Below, piece by piece: positions 8,478 to 16,792 of a stretch of DNA of 64,000 nucleotides (the stretch's first letter is position 1; each line of letters starts with the position of its first letter). The notes beneath the pieces were generated by a model. The model saw nothing but the letters and a program-made list of their open reading frames with translations. It ran no database searches and was not told where the DNA came from. The position numbers and the translations under genes are program-made. Where the stretch lies: positions 1 through 64,000 of the forward strand of contig JBBQNN010000008.1 of the NCBI GenBank assembly GCA_038329965.1, given 5' to 3'. This stretch comes from QHCA01 sp003244095. GTDB lineage: Bacteria; Actinomycetota; Actinomycetes; Mycobacteriales; QHCA01.

Positions 8478-8714
8478 CTACTCCCCGCGAGACCGGTTCT
8501 GTGCCCGGATTCCGATGGCCCACGCTTGGTAGACGACCACGCCACCCACCGGCAGGAACAACAGCACCCCGGTGACTGCCAACCGCCACGAATACATGAT
8601 CCAGAGGGCCACGGCGAACAGCCCGAGGGCGAGGCCGACGAGCTGTGTGGCGCCGACAGCCATCGTCCTCGGTGAGGGCATCGGCCGTGGTTGCTTGCCG
8701 GCGTCTGGTTCCAT
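8478..8714 (-). CDS. Small two-helix membrane protein, unknown function
   Basis: A 78-residue frame encodes a short polar N-terminus and two hydrophobic segments separated by a short turn: VGATQLVGLALGLFAVALWIM and LAVTGVLLFLPVGGVVVYQAW. A charged tail (RAQNRSRGE) follows. No family is recognised. The hydrophobic pattern and third-position GC support a real gene over the alternative frames. The start could be the ATG at 8714 or an internal Met shortly after; no strong ribosome binding site is seen. It is convergent with the FAD dehydrogenase and divergent from the cupin gene. Confidence 0.6.
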   Translation of the reverse strand: MEPDAGKQPRPMPSPRTMAVGATQLVGLALGLFAVALWIMYSWRLAVTGVLLFLPVGGVVVYQAWAIGIRAQNRSRGE

Positions 8715-8789
8715 TGCGGCAGTATTCTCCGGTGTCTCCGTCCCCTCGACAAGCCTGGCCGCCGAGCGTCTTCGTACGACAGGAGCGAG

Positions 8790-9275
8790 ATGTCATTCCC
8801 GACCGAGAGCGGGGAGATCAGCGCGATCTACCGAGCCCCGGCCGACGTGCCCGGCATCATCATCGGATCACGGACGCAGGCCCGGCTCGTGGCGCCGGGG
8901 TCGCTGACCGGCGGGCAGTTCGGGCTCTTCGAGTGGAACATGCCCGGCCGCGCCGGAGGGCCGGACGCCCACTTCCACAAGACCTTCTCCGAGTCCTTCT
9001 ACATCCTGTCCGGCACCGTCAAGCTGTACGACGGCGCGCGCTGGGTGGCGGCAACGCCCGGGGACTTCCTGTACGTGCCCGCCGGCGGCATCCACGCGTT
9101 CCACAACGATGCCGACGTGGCCGCCTCGATGCTCATCCTCTTCGCACCCGGGGCGCCGAGGGAGCGCTACTTCCAGGAGCTGGCCGACAACGCCGCCACC
9201 GGCCGCACGCTAACGGAGGACGAGTGGACCGAGCTGTTCGCGCGGCACGATCAGTACCGGGCAGGTACCGGCTAG
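8790..9275 (+). CDS. Cupin-domain protein
   Basis: This 161-residue protein has a single cupin fold. The first cupin motif is in DAHFHKTFSESFYILSGTVKLYDG (about 60-85): two His and a Glu of the metal site can be aligned. The second is DFLYVPAGGIHAFHNDAD (about 95-112), ending in a conserved His. The final part (APRERYFQELADNAA) is the helical tail often seen in quercetinase-like or antibiotic-biosynthesis cupins. ATG 8790 is chosen because AGGAG lies just ahead with 4-nt spacing. The substrate is unknown. Just downstream is only a broken TetR gene, so the original regulatory context appears lost. Confidence 0.85.
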   Translation: MSFPTESGEISAIYRAPADVPGIIIGSRTQARLVAPGSLTGGQFGLFEWNMPGRAGGPDAHFHKTFSESFYILSGTVKLYDGARWVAATPGDFLYVPAGGIHAFHNDADVAASMLILFAPGAPRERYFQELADNAATGRTLTEDEWTELFARHDQYRAGTG

Positions 9276-9333
9276 CGCAGACCGGCGCTGTACACCTGTT
9301 CGTGCAGGCACTCCACCTCGGCGGACTCGATGA

Positions 9334-9582
9334 GGCGGACCGAACGGGCACTTCGGCAACAAGGACCGGCTGTTCGAAGCGGTCATCGTCGATGTCCTCG
9401 ACGAGCACGTCGCCACCCTGCTCACCCTCATCGGCCTGGCCTCCTGACCGCACGCGCTCCCCCAGTTGACCCGGCTCATCCTCGGCCCGGACGCCGACGA
9501 ACCCACCACCAAGCAGGGACTCAGGGAGCACGTCACAGAGTTCGCCCGCCGGGCACTGCAAAGCGCCGATCAGCCCAGTTGA
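9334..9582 (+). pseudogene. TetR-family regulator fragment
   Basis: One plus-strand frame reads HFGNKDRLFEAVIVDVLDEH and VATLLTLIGLAS, then an in-frame TGA at 9445. It continues in the same frame as LPQLTRLILGPDA, TTKQGLREHVTEFARRALQS, with a final stop at 9580. HFGNKDRLFEAV is the end of a TetR helix-turn-helix domain (typically Y-H-F-x-x-K-x-x-L). The first two helices are missing and the frame is closed at 9331, so only a degraded ligand-domain remnant survives. No start codon or ribosome binding site precedes it. Confidence 0.65.
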
Positions 9583-9594
9583 CGGCAGCGCCGC

Positions 9595-10413
9595 TCACGA
9601 CGGGCGGACCGCGACGCCCTTGAAGAACGTGTAGTGGAAGGTCCCACCGTCCTCCGCGGTCCGGCGCAGGTCGGCGATGCCGCGCTCCCAGTCGGCGCGG
9701 GTGATGAGACCAGCGGCCAGTGCCTCGTCCCGGACGGATTCGACCATCGCCGTGAACGTGTTGCGGGTGAACCCGTCGACCAGTGCCGGGTGGCCTCGGT
9801 CGACGTAGACCTCCCGCGGGCCCACCACCACGTCCTCATAGCCGGCGGCGGTGAGCAGCGGCTGCAACTGCCGGCCGAGCAGGGCATTGCCTCCGGCGGC
9901 GGCCTGCAGCCGTACCAGGCAGCCGATCGCCGCGCGGGCGTGGGCACTGTCGGGGTGGAAGAACGCCGATCCGTGGTCACCCTCGATCACCGTGATGCTG
10001 CCGCCCGGTCGCAGCACCCGCCGCAGAGCGGCCAGCGCCCGTGCGGGATCCGCCAGGTGCTCAAGGACGAAGCAGACGAACAGGTGGTCGAACGCACCGT
10101 CGGCAAACGGCAGGTCGAACAGGTCGGCGCAGTGCCACTCCACCGACGCGCCGGGTGCCTCGGCCGCCACGCGCGCTCGTGCCTGAGCCAGCGAATCAGC
10201 GGACCGGTCGACGGCCGCGATGCGGGCCAGCGGGCTGGCCGCGACCAGGTGCACCGTCTGCGCGCCCACCCCGCAACCGACCTCCAGGACCCGGCTGCCG
10301 GCGGGGTAGGCCGTGTCGGCATGCAACAACGCCGCCAGGGTGTCCGCCTGGTCACCCAGCCGGCGGGCCTCGTCGGCCGAGTACCCGTGCACGTATGCCG
10401 CCGCGGTCCGCAT
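9595..10413 (-). CDS. SAM-dependent class I methyltransferase
   Basis: This 272-residue UbiE/type 11-like methyltransferase carries motif I as VLEVGCGVGAQTVHLV (about 42-57), an acidic post-I residue in IAAVDRSADSLAQA, motif II around DLPFADGAFDHLFVCFVLEHL, and LRPGGSITVIEGDHGS. The C-terminal half includes a substrate-side helical region. ATG 10413 is preceded by GTGAGGGG, a good ribosome binding site. It is divergent from a MocR regulator with a gap of about 46 bp, so the regulator may control it. The substrate is unknown; small molecules are usual for this type. Confidence 0.87.
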   Translation of the reverse strand: MRTAAAYVHGYSADEARRLGDQADTLAALLHADTAYPAGSRVLEVGCGVGAQTVHLVAASPLARIAAVDRSADSLAQARARVAAEAPGASVEWHCADLFDLPFADGAFDHLFVCFVLEHLADPARALAALRRVLRPGGSITVIEGDHGSAFFHPDSAHARAAIGCLVRLQAAAGGNALLGRQLQPLLTAAGYEDVVVGPREVYVDRGHPALVDGFTRNTFTAMVESVRDEALAAGLITRADWERGIADLRRTAEDGGTFHYTFFKGVAVRPS

Positions 10414-10459
10414 CCCCTCACCCTGTCGGCATAATGGCCTGGTGGACAGGTCCAGTACG

Positions 10460-11965
10460 ATGATAAATGACCAGACCATAACCGGGTCGGACTTCCTCCA
10501 GCTCAATACCCGCGAGGCGCCTGCGGGAGGGTTGTCCGGCTGGCTGGCCGATCACCTCCGGCGCGCGATAGCCGACGGCCGGCTGCCGGTGGGTAGCCGG
10601 CTGCCGGCCACCCGGACCCTGGCCGGCGACCTACAGGTGTCTCGCGGCGTGGTCACCGAGGCCTACCGGCGCCTGACCGAAGACGGGCACATCGCCGGCC
10701 GCGGCAGAGGCGGCACTATTGTCGTTGCCGCCCCGGTGACGCCCCCGCCAGCGGCGCCGCATCTCGCACCGCGGCCGGCACCCGTAACCTCCCTTCCGCC
10801 GACCCGAGCCGCCCTGTTCGCCGGCGTCCCGACGGCAGACGTCTTCGACGACCTGCGTGCGGCGCCCGCCCGGATCGACCTGTCCCCCGGCGTGCCCGAC
10901 CTGACCGCGTTCCCGCGCGCCGCATGGCTGCGCGCCGAGCGGTGCGTACTCGACGATCTTTCGTCTGCGGACTTCGGGTACGGAGATCCGCGCGGAGCTC
11001 CCGCACTGCGGCTCGCCGTGGCCAACTGGCTGGCCCGCACGCGGGGGATCAGGGTGCACCCGGCCGAGGTGATCATCGTCGCCGGTGTGGCGCAGGCGCT
11101 CGGCCTGATCGCGCAGGTCCTGCGCGCCGACGGGATCACCGCGATAGCGATCGAGGACCCCGGGTCGCTCGGGACCCGTCAGCACCTGCAGCACTGGCAG
11201 ATGGACACCCCGCCGATCCCCGTCGACTCCGAGGGCCTGCGGGTCGAGGAGTTGCGCGCGACTGGCGCGGCGGCGGTCCTGTTGACCCCGGCCCACCAGT
11301 TCCCCACCGGCGTCGTGCTCGACGGCGGGCGGCGGCGCGAGCTGATGCGCTGGGCCGGTGACGGCGGCCTGATCATCGAGGACGACTACGACGCCGAACA
11401 CCGGTACGACCGGCCACCGGTCCCCGCCCTGCGCTCCGTGCTCGGCGAGCACGTCTGCTACACCGGCAGCGTCTCCAAGCTCCTGGCCCCCGCCCTGCGC
11501 ATCGGCTGGCTGCTGGCACCACCACGACACTTCGACCCGCTCGTGGCCGCGAAGCGGTACGCGGACCTCGGCAACGCCATGCTCGCGCAACTCGTGCTGG
11601 CCCGGCTGATGGGTAACGGCGAGATCGAGCGCCAGCTGCGCTACCTGCGCCGGCGCCACCGCCGACGGCGGGACGCCATGATCGCCGCGATCGGCGCTCA
11701 CCTGCCGGGTGCGGCCGTGCACGGCGCCGCGGCAGGCTTGCACCTGATGATCACCTTCGACGCGGTGTTCGCCGACACCGATCTCGCCGCAGCGTCTCTC
11801 GCCGCGGGCGTCAAGGTGCAGCCGTTGTCCTGGCACAGCCAGCGGCCGGAGCGGCCGGAGCGGCCGCCTCGGCCGGGGCTCGTCCTGGGCTACGCGGCGA
11901 GCACTCCGACCGACATCGGCGAGGGCATCGCCACAATCGGCGCGGTCCTGCGCCGCCTGCTCTGA
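10460..11965 (+). CDS. MocR/PdxR-type GntR regulator with aminotransferase domain
   Basis: The 501-residue protein joins an N-terminal GntR winged helix (GWLADHLRRAIADGRLPVGS, LAGDLQVSRGVVTEAYRRLT, about 25-85) to a fold-type I aminotransferase domain. PLP-site features are visible: FGYGDPRGAPALR, the EDPGS and EDDYDAEHRYDR segments, and the lysine in GSVSKLLAPALRIGW. Such proteins sense PLP or an amino-acid adduct and act on divergent promoters. ATG 10460 begins MINDQTITG; a GTG at 10442 in frame is an alternative. The methyltransferase on the other strand is its probable target. The gene ends just before a DJ-1 fragment. Confidence 0.9.
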   Translation: MINDQTITGSDFLQLNTREAPAGGLSGWLADHLRRAIADGRLPVGSRLPATRTLAGDLQVSRGVVTEAYRRLTEDGHIAGRGRGGTIVVAAPVTPPPAAPHLAPRPAPVTSLPPTRAALFAGVPTADVFDDLRAAPARIDLSPGVPDLTAFPRAAWLRAERCVLDDLSSADFGYGDPRGAPALRLAVANWLARTRGIRVHPAEVIIVAGVAQALGLIAQVLRADGITAIAIEDPGSLGTRQHLQHWQMDTPPIPVDSEGLRVEELRATGAAAVLLTPAHQFPTGVVLDGGRRRELMRWAGDGGLIIEDDYDAEHRYDRPPVPALRSVLGEHVCYTGSVSKLLAPALRIGWLLAPPRHFDPLVAAKRYADLGNAMLAQLVLARLMGNGEIERQLRYLRRRHRRRRDAMIAAIGAHLPGAAVHGAAAGLHLMITFDAVFADTDLAAASLAAGVKVQPLSWHSQRPERPERPPRPGLVLGYAASTPTDIGEGIATIGAVLRRLL

Positions 11966-12003
11966 CCGCCGACGGCCCGTCGCCCCCCATCCTGCGGTAC
12001 GCC

Positions 12004-12291
12004 ATGCGGCCCGACGGCCGGCCCCTGGTCACCGGAAAGACGGTCACCGGCTTCGCCAACGTCGAGGAGGACTTCGCCGACCAGGCCGTGTGGGACATGG
12101 GCGCGCTCCCCGCCGACGAGCACGTCATGCCCTGGCGCATCGAGGACGAGCTCAAGAGGCTGGGTGCGAACTTTGTCCAGGCCGGGCTGTGGAAGAGCTT
12201 CGCGATCCGTGACGCCAACCTCGTCACCGGCCAGCAGAACTTCAGCGGCGGCGACGTGGCAGACCTCGTCATCGACGCGCTGGGCCGCTGA
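12004..12291 (+). pseudogene. Truncated DJ-1/PfpI-family (type 1 glutamine amidotransferase-like) protein
   Basis: Only the C-terminal third to half of a DJ-1/PfpI protein is present: VTGKTVTGFANVEEDFADQAVWDMGALPADEH, MPWRIEDELKRLGANFVQ, then DANLVTGQQNFSGGDVADLVIDAL. Full proteins of this group are about 220-230 residues, with a nucleophile elbow (A-V-C-H-G) ahead of this segment. Here the frame upstream contains only a short non-homologous stretch after the MocR stop, so the Cys nucleophile is missing. It may still be translated from ATG 12004 (95 residues), but it should be inactive as an enzyme. Confidence 0.72.
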
Positions 12292-12316
12292 CCGGGCTGG
12301 ATGGCAAGGTCGTGGC

Positions 12317-12754
12317 GTGACACCCGACCCAAGTGCCCTTCCCGAAGTCGAGCGCGAGCTCTCCCTGCTGCTCCGGCGGGCTCGGGCCCTGTCGGCCGAG
12401 CTGAGCCGCGAGATCCACCCGGACATCGACGCCGGTGGCTATGCGCTGCTGTCGACACTGACCGAGGCGGGCCCGTTGCGGGCGAACGACCTGGCTGAGC
12501 TGTTCGGCGTGGACAAGTCCTCGATCAGCCGTCAGGTTCAGCGCCTCGAACGGCTCGGGCTGCTGGAGCGCCGCCACGACGACAGCGATCGCCGTGCCCT
12601 CCTGCTGGGGGCGACGCCCGAGGGCCGGCGCCGGTTGGCGGCGGCAGCGGACGCCCGCCGGCTGCGGTTCCGGGCCCGGCTCGGCGCCTGGAACGAGGCG
12701 GACGTCACCCACCTCGCAGCACTGCTCCGGCGCCTCAACGCCGCCCTGGGCTGA
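12317..12754 (+). CDS. MarR-family transcriptional regulator
   Basis: This 145-residue winged-helix regulator reads GGYALLSTLTEAGPLRANDLAELFGVDKSSISRQVQRLERLGLLERRHDDSDRRALLL in two stretches, the classic MarR recognition helix and wing (D-x-R). Flanking helices (ELSLLLRRARALSAEL and FRARLGAWNEADVTHLAALLRRLNAAL) form the dimer interface. It starts with GTG 12317. It lies about 100 bp upstream of an MFS exporter in the same direction. The intergenic region holds two palindromes, so it is probably the local repressor of the exporter, released by a drug-like ligand. The ligand is unknown. Confidence 0.9.
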   Translation: MTPDPSALPEVERELSLLLRRARALSAELSREIHPDIDAGGYALLSTLTEAGPLRANDLAELFGVDKSSISRQVQRLERLGLLERRHDDSDRRALLLGATPEGRRRLAAAADARRLRFRARLGAWNEADVTHLAALLRRLNAALG

Positions 12755-12799
12755 GCAGCCGCGGCCTCCGTACCGCAAGAACGCCGCATGCAGGCATGG

Positions 12800-12831
12800 T
12801 TGTCACAGACAACTTGTTGGACTAGAACAAG
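12800..12831. promoter_or_regulatory. Two adjacent palindromes, candidate MarR operators
   Basis: Between the MarR and MFS genes there is TTGTC-ACA-GACAA at 12800-12812. Directly after it comes CTTGTT-(7 nt)-AACAAG at 12813-12831. Both are perfect inverted repeats in an AT-richer patch just ahead of the exporter's ribosome binding region. MarR dimers bind palindromes of about this size. Confidence 0.55.
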
Positions 12832-12855
12832 AGGAGGCGCAACCGAGGGGGCTTC

Positions 12856-14514
12856 GTGGCAGGCAGCACGATCGAGAGTCCGTCCAGTTCAGGTCCAACT
12901 AGCGAGGCGGCCCCCGAGGGGCCCGCCGGACGGATGCCGCACCGCCAGATCCTCGAAGCGATGACCGGGCTGATGCTCAGCATGTTCGTGGCGATGCTGA
13001 GCGCCACCGTCGTCAGCAACGCGCTACCGAGGATCCTGCACGACCTCCGTGGCGGGCAGTCCGCCTACACCTGGGTCGTGACGGCCACGCTTCTGACAAC
13101 GACCGCCTCGACCCCGCTGTGGGGCAAGCTCGCCGACCTGGTGAGCAAGAAACTGCTCATGCAGGTGGCGATCGTCATCTTCATCGCCGGGTCGGTGGTC
13201 GCCGGCCTGTCCCAGTCGGTGGGCACGCTGATCGCCTGCCGCGCGGTGCAGGGCATCGGTGCCGGCGGCATCATGGCCATGACCCAGGTGATCATGGCGG
13301 CGATGGTCTCTCCGCGCGAGCGCGGTCGCTACAGCGGATACCTCGGGGCCACCTTCGCCGTGGCGACGATCGCCGGCCCGCTGATCGGCGGTGTCATCGT
13401 CGACACCTCGTGGCTGGGCTGGCGCTGGTGCTTCTACGTAGGCGTACCGTTCGCCGCGGTCGCGTTGCTGGTGCTGCAGAAGACCCTGCACCTGCCGACC
13501 GTGCGCCGCACCCTGAAGGTCGACTACCTCGGCGCCGCACTCATCACCGGCGGCGTCAGCGTGCTGCTGGTCTGGGTCTCGCTGGTCGGGCAGCAGTTCG
13601 CCTGGGGCTCGGCGACCACCGCGGCATGCATCGGCACCGGCCTCGCCCTGCTGGTCCTCGCCGCCGTCGTCGAGCTCCGGGTCAGCGAGCCGATCATCCC
13701 GCTGAAGCTGTTCCGCGAGCGCACCGTCACCCTGGCGACGACGGCGGGGCTGTTCGTCGGGGTGGCGATGTACGGCGCGACGATCTTCCTGTCGCAGTAC
13801 TTCCAGATCGCGCGCGGCGAGAGCCCGACCGCCTCCGGCCTGCGCACCATGCCCATGATCCTCGGGCTCGCGGTCGCCTCGCTGGTCGTCGGCCGCCTGG
13901 TGTCCGTGACCGGCCGCTGGAAGCGCTACCTGATGGCCGGGTCGCTGACGGCGACCGTCGGCTTCGGCCTGCTCGGCACCATCGACTCGCGGACGAGCTT
14001 CACGCTGATCGCGGTCTACATGGCCTTGGTCGGCATCGGCCTGGGCATGACGATGCAGAACCTTGTGCTCTCCGTACAGAACACCGTCCCGCCGCGGCAA
14101 CTGGGGGCCGCGACCGCCACCGTGTCCTTCTTCCGGTCCCTGGGCGGTGCGGTCGGTGTGTCGGCACTGGGCGCGGTCCTCGCGCACCGGGTGTCACACC
14201 TGGTGATCACCGGGCTGGCGCACATCGGCGTGCCCGCCTCGCAACTTGGCGGCTCCGCCACCAATATCCCCAACGTCGACACCTTGCCACCGCCAGTCGC
14301 TGCCGTCGTGCAGCAGGCCTACGGCGACGGCATCGGCCTGCTGTTCCTCGTCGCCACCCCGCTCATGCTCCTGGCGGTGATCGCCATCTCCTTCATCAGA
14401 GAAGTACCCCTGCGCAAGCAGTCCGGGACCGAGCTGAGCACGGCTCTGGAGACCGGCGGGGCGCCCGGCGAGGCCTCCGCCGCCCCCGTCGCGCAGGTCG
14501 GCACGCCGCGCTGA
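12856..14514 (+). CDS. MFS efflux transporter, DHA2 (EmrB/QacA) type
   Basis: The 552-residue protein is an inner-membrane proton antiporter with about 14 hydrophobic helices. Recognisable parts are ILEAMTGLMLSMFVAMLSATVVSNALPRIL (helix 1, about 33-62), the WVVTATLLTTTASTPLWGKLADL region with motif A, and AVQGIGAGGIMAMTQVIMAAM and PRERGRYSGYLGATFAVATIAGPLIGG (motif C-like, antiporter signature). A long cytoplasmic tail follows residue 520. GTG 12856 follows a purine-rich GAGGGGG. The family exports drugs and other amphiphiles. It is probably repressed by the upstream MarR protein. Confidence 0.92.
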   Translation: MAGSTIESPSSSGPTSEAAPEGPAGRMPHRQILEAMTGLMLSMFVAMLSATVVSNALPRILHDLRGGQSAYTWVVTATLLTTTASTPLWGKLADLVSKKLLMQVAIVIFIAGSVVAGLSQSVGTLIACRAVQGIGAGGIMAMTQVIMAAMVSPRERGRYSGYLGATFAVATIAGPLIGGVIVDTSWLGWRWCFYVGVPFAAVALLVLQKTLHLPTVRRTLKVDYLGAALITGGVSVLLVWVSLVGQQFAWGSATTAACIGTGLALLVLAAVVELRVSEPIIPLKLFRERTVTLATTAGLFVGVAMYGATIFLSQYFQIARGESPTASGLRTMPMILGLAVASLVVGRLVSVTGRWKRYLMAGSLTATVGFGLLGTIDSRTSFTLIAVYMALVGIGLGMTMQNLVLSVQNTVPPRQLGAATATVSFFRSLGGAVGVSALGAVLAHRVSHLVITGLAHIGVPASQLGGSATNIPNVDTLPPPVAAVVQQAYGDGIGLLFLVATPLMLLAVIAISFIREVPLRKQSGTELSTALETGGAPGEASAAPVAQVGTPR

Positions 14515-14588
14515 GAGGACGAGGACATGCTGGACGAACCCGCACCGGACCAGACCGGGTTCGGTGCGCGCGACGCCGGCGGGCAGGG

Positions 14589-14626
14589 GGGCGAGCGGGC
14601 ACTGGAAACCGCCGGCCCGCTCGCCC
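14589..14626. terminator. Strong hairpin between convergent genes
   Basis: GGGCGAGCGGGC (14589-14600) pairs perfectly with GCCCGCTCGCCC (14615-14626) across a 14-nt loop. It lies between the convergent MFS and pheA genes, so it can end transcription from both sides. There is no U-tract, which is common in GC-rich actinobacteria. The 160 bases around it hold no gene I can support. Confidence 0.65.
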
Positions 14627-14675
14627 GTGCCGCACGTCACCGTCGTGCCCGCGACGCAGCAGGCCTGACGCGGGC

Positions 14676-15611
14676 TCAGCGCGGTGGGTTACGCAGGCCG
14701 GCCAACCAGTCGGCGGCGCCGGCGAAGTCGTCGTCGCTGGTGCCGGGCCGCTGGGCCGGCAGGTCGTCGTCGGCCCGCGGATAGGAGCCGAGGAAGCGGA
14801 CGTCCGCGCAGATCCGGCGCAACGCGGCCAACGCCTCGCCGACCCGGGCGTCCGCGACATGCCCGGCGCAGTCCAGATAGAAGCAATAGCGGCCCAGCTG
14901 CTGCTTGGTCGGGCGCGACTCGATTCGGGTCAGGTCGATCCCGCGCACGGCGAACTCCGTGAGCACTTCCAGCAGCGCACCGGTGTGGTTGTCGGCGATG
15001 AACACCACCACCGACGTACGGTCATTGCCGGTGCGCTCCGGCGGCCGGCCGGGCCGGGTCAGCAGGACGAATCTGGTGATCGCGCCGTCGGTGTCGTGCA
15101 CGTCCTCGGCAAGTACGTCGAGATGGTGGCGGCTGGCGGCCAGCGGTGCGGCGAGCGCCGCGTCGTACTCACCGCGGGCCACCGCCGCGGCACCCTCCGA
15201 AGTGGACAGTGCACTGTGCACCGACGCGTTCGGCAGGTTGCCCCGCAGCCATCCGCGGCACTGCGCCTCACCGTGTGGGTGGCTGGCCACGGTGCCTACG
15301 TGGGCCAGTCGGGTCCCGGGCCGGGCCAGCAGGACGAAGCTGACCGGCAGCAGCACCTCACGGATGATGGCCAGCGGCTCGCCGTTGGCCAGCTCGTCGA
15401 GAGTGACCGAGACGGAGCCCTCGACGGAGTTCTCCAACGGGACGAGGGCCGCGTCGGACGCGCCGCCCCGCACGGAGTCCAAGGCGTCGGGCACCGAGGC
15501 CGACGGGGTGAGCACCCCGGTGCGGGTGCCAGGCAGGGTGCGCAGGGCCTGCTCGGCGAAGGTTGCCTCCGGGCCGAGATAGGTGAACCGGGTGGCTGCG
15601 ACGCGCGGCAT
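14676..15611 (-). CDS. pheA: Prephenate dehydratase
   Basis: PheA converts prephenate to phenylpyruvate in phenylalanine biosynthesis. The 311-residue protein begins TYLGPEATFAEQAL and includes VPLENSVEGSV and the catalytic T-R-F triad in ITRFVLLTRP (about 175). A C-terminal ACT domain for phenylalanine feedback contains GALLEVLTEFAVRGIDLTRI followed by ESRP, the ligand-binding signature. Its start ATG overlaps the stop of the DUF4446 gene by one base (TGATG), so the two are coupled. There is no fused chorismate mutase, as is usual for actinobacterial enzymes. Confidence 0.96.
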   Translation of the reverse strand: MPRVAATRFTYLGPEATFAEQALRTLPGTRTGVLTPSASVPDALDSVRGGASDAALVPLENSVEGSVSVTLDELANGEPLAIIREVLLPVSFVLLARPGTRLAHVGTVASHPHGEAQCRGWLRGNLPNASVHSALSTSEGAAAVARGEYDAALAAPLAASRHHLDVLAEDVHDTDGAITRFVLLTRPGRPPERTGNDRTSVVVFIADNHTGALLEVLTEFAVRGIDLTRIESRPTKQQLGRYCFYLDCAGHVADARVGEALAALRRICADVRFLGSYPRADDDLPAQRPGTSDDDFAGAADWLAGLRNPPR

Positions 15612-16048
15612 CAGCGGCGGGCGCGGGTCGGTGCCCGGCCGAGGGCGGCCGCCACCGCCTGCCGCTCCTCCGGGGAGAGCTGCTGCTCGCTGTCGCCGGC
15701 CAGGATGCCCTTGGCGTAGGTCCGGGAATCGGCCCGGCCGTTGATCGCCGACAGGACCAAGCCGTCGCCCACGGCGTCGAGCAGCGCCACGCTGTAGGAC
15801 ATCCGCCCGGCCATGTCCTGGAAGGCATCGTAGCGGACCACCGCGACGTTGCGGACGGCCTTGGGGTCCACCCCGGCCGCCAGCGCCGGATCGGCCCGCA
15901 GCGCTGCCACATCAGCGCGCAACCGGGCCATCCGCCGGGCCATCGAGGCGGTCAGCAGCACGCTCGCCAGCGCGAGGGCGGCCGCGCAGACCACGAGGAC
16001 ATCGAGCGTGCGCGGGTCGAGGTGCACGGCTCGCAGCCTATCTGTCAT
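15611..16048 (-). CDS. DUF4446 family single-pass membrane protein
   Basis: This is a 145-residue protein with one N-terminal membrane helix (LDVLVVCAAALALASVLLTA, about 14-34) and an arginine-rich linker. A soluble domain follows: VRNVAVVRYDAFQDMAGRMSYSVALLDAVGDGLVLSAINGR in two parts, then RTYAKGI and SPEERQAVAAALG. This matches the DUF4446 pattern, where the segment after the helix is strongly conserved; the biochemical function is not known. ATG 16048 is chosen as the Met just ahead of the helix. It is translationally coupled to pheA downstream. A divergent larB starts 21 bp away. Confidence 0.85.
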   Translation of the reverse strand: MTDRLRAVHLDPRTLDVLVVCAAALALASVLLTASMARRMARLRADVAALRADPALAAGVDPKAVRNVAVVRYDAFQDMAGRMSYSVALLDAVGDGLVLSAINGRADSRTYAKGILAGDSEQQLSPEERQAVAAALGRAPTRARR

Positions 16049-16069
16049 GGCGCCGTAGGGTGGTGGCCT

Positions 16070-16792
16070 GTGGGCGGCAACGACGATCCGGGATTCGCCG
16101 ATCTCGGCTTCGCCCGGCTCGACACGGGGCGGGCGACCCGCACCGGCGATCCCGAGGTGATCTACGGCGCCGGCAAGAGCCCCGAACAGGCCGTGATCCT
16201 CGTGGCGGCCCTGCGTCGCGCCCATCCCGACCGGCCGGCCCTGCTGACCAGGGCGGATGCGGCCCTCCGGGCCGCGGTGGCGCTCGCCGGCCCGGCCGAT
16301 CAGGTCATCATCGACGAGGAGGGCGGCTGCATCGCTGTCGGGCCGCTGCCCGAGCCACGCGGCCTGGTCACCGTGGTGAGCGCCGGCACGGCCGACGCGC
16401 CGGTGGCGGCCGAGGCGGCCTTCGTGGCCCGGGTCTTCGGCGCCGGCACGCGCCGCGTCACCGACGTGGGGGTCGCCGGCATCCACCGCCTGCTCGCGGC
16501 CCGCGCCGACCTCGACGCGGCCGACTGCCTGATCGTGGTGGCCGGCATGGACGGTGCCCTGCCCAGCGCGGTCGGCGGGCTCACCGGCGTGCCACTGGTC
16601 GCCGTGCCGACCAGCGTCGGCTACGGTGCGTCCTTCGGCGGGCTGGCCGCCCTGCTGACCATGCTCAACTCCTGCGCCCCCGGAATCGTGGTGTCCAACA
16701 TCGACAACGGGTTCGGTGCGGGCGTGTTCGCCGCCCGGGTAGCCCGCCGCAGCGCAGGCGGGGCGGCGAGGGCAACGGAGTCGGCCACGTGA
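16070..16792 (+). CDS. larB: LarB, pyridinium-3,5-biscarboxylate mononucleotide synthase
   Basis: LarB carboxylates nicotinic acid adenine dinucleotide and releases AMP, the first step in making the nickel-pincer (NPN) cofactor. The 240-residue protein resembles AIR carboxylase (PurE) at its C-terminus: TVVSAGTADAPVAAEAA, RVTDVGVAGIHRLL, VVAGMDGALPSAVGGLTGVPLVAVPTSVGYG in overlapping blocks, and NIDNGFGAG. The N-terminal DPEVIYGAGKSPEQ is the family start. GTG 16070 is used. It overlaps larC by four bases (GTGA), a tight larB-larC operon. LarA and LarE are not in the window. Confidence 0.93.
   Translation: MGGNDDPGFADLGFARLDTGRATRTGDPEVIYGAGKSPEQAVILVAALRRAHPDRPALLTRADAALRAAVALAGPADQVIIDEEGGCIAVGPLPEPRGLVTVVSAGTADAPVAAEAAFVARVFGAGTRRVTDVGVAGIHRLLAARADLDAADCLIVVAGMDGALPSAVGGLTGVPLVAVPTSVGYGASFGGLAALLTMLNSCAPGIVVSNIDNGFGAGVFAARVARRSAGGAARATESAT

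Noticed and set aside
14527..14784. Possible 85-residue gene after the MFS transporter
   Set aside because: Despite GAGGACGAGG ahead of the ATG, it contains the strong terminator hairpin and overlaps the pheA 3' end by 109 bases; composition is not protein-like.
13119..15719. Very long plus-strand open frame (866 codons)
   Set aside because: It runs antisense or out of frame through the MFS and pheA genes, is Arg/Gly/Ala-rich, and has no domain. It is a high-GC shadow frame.
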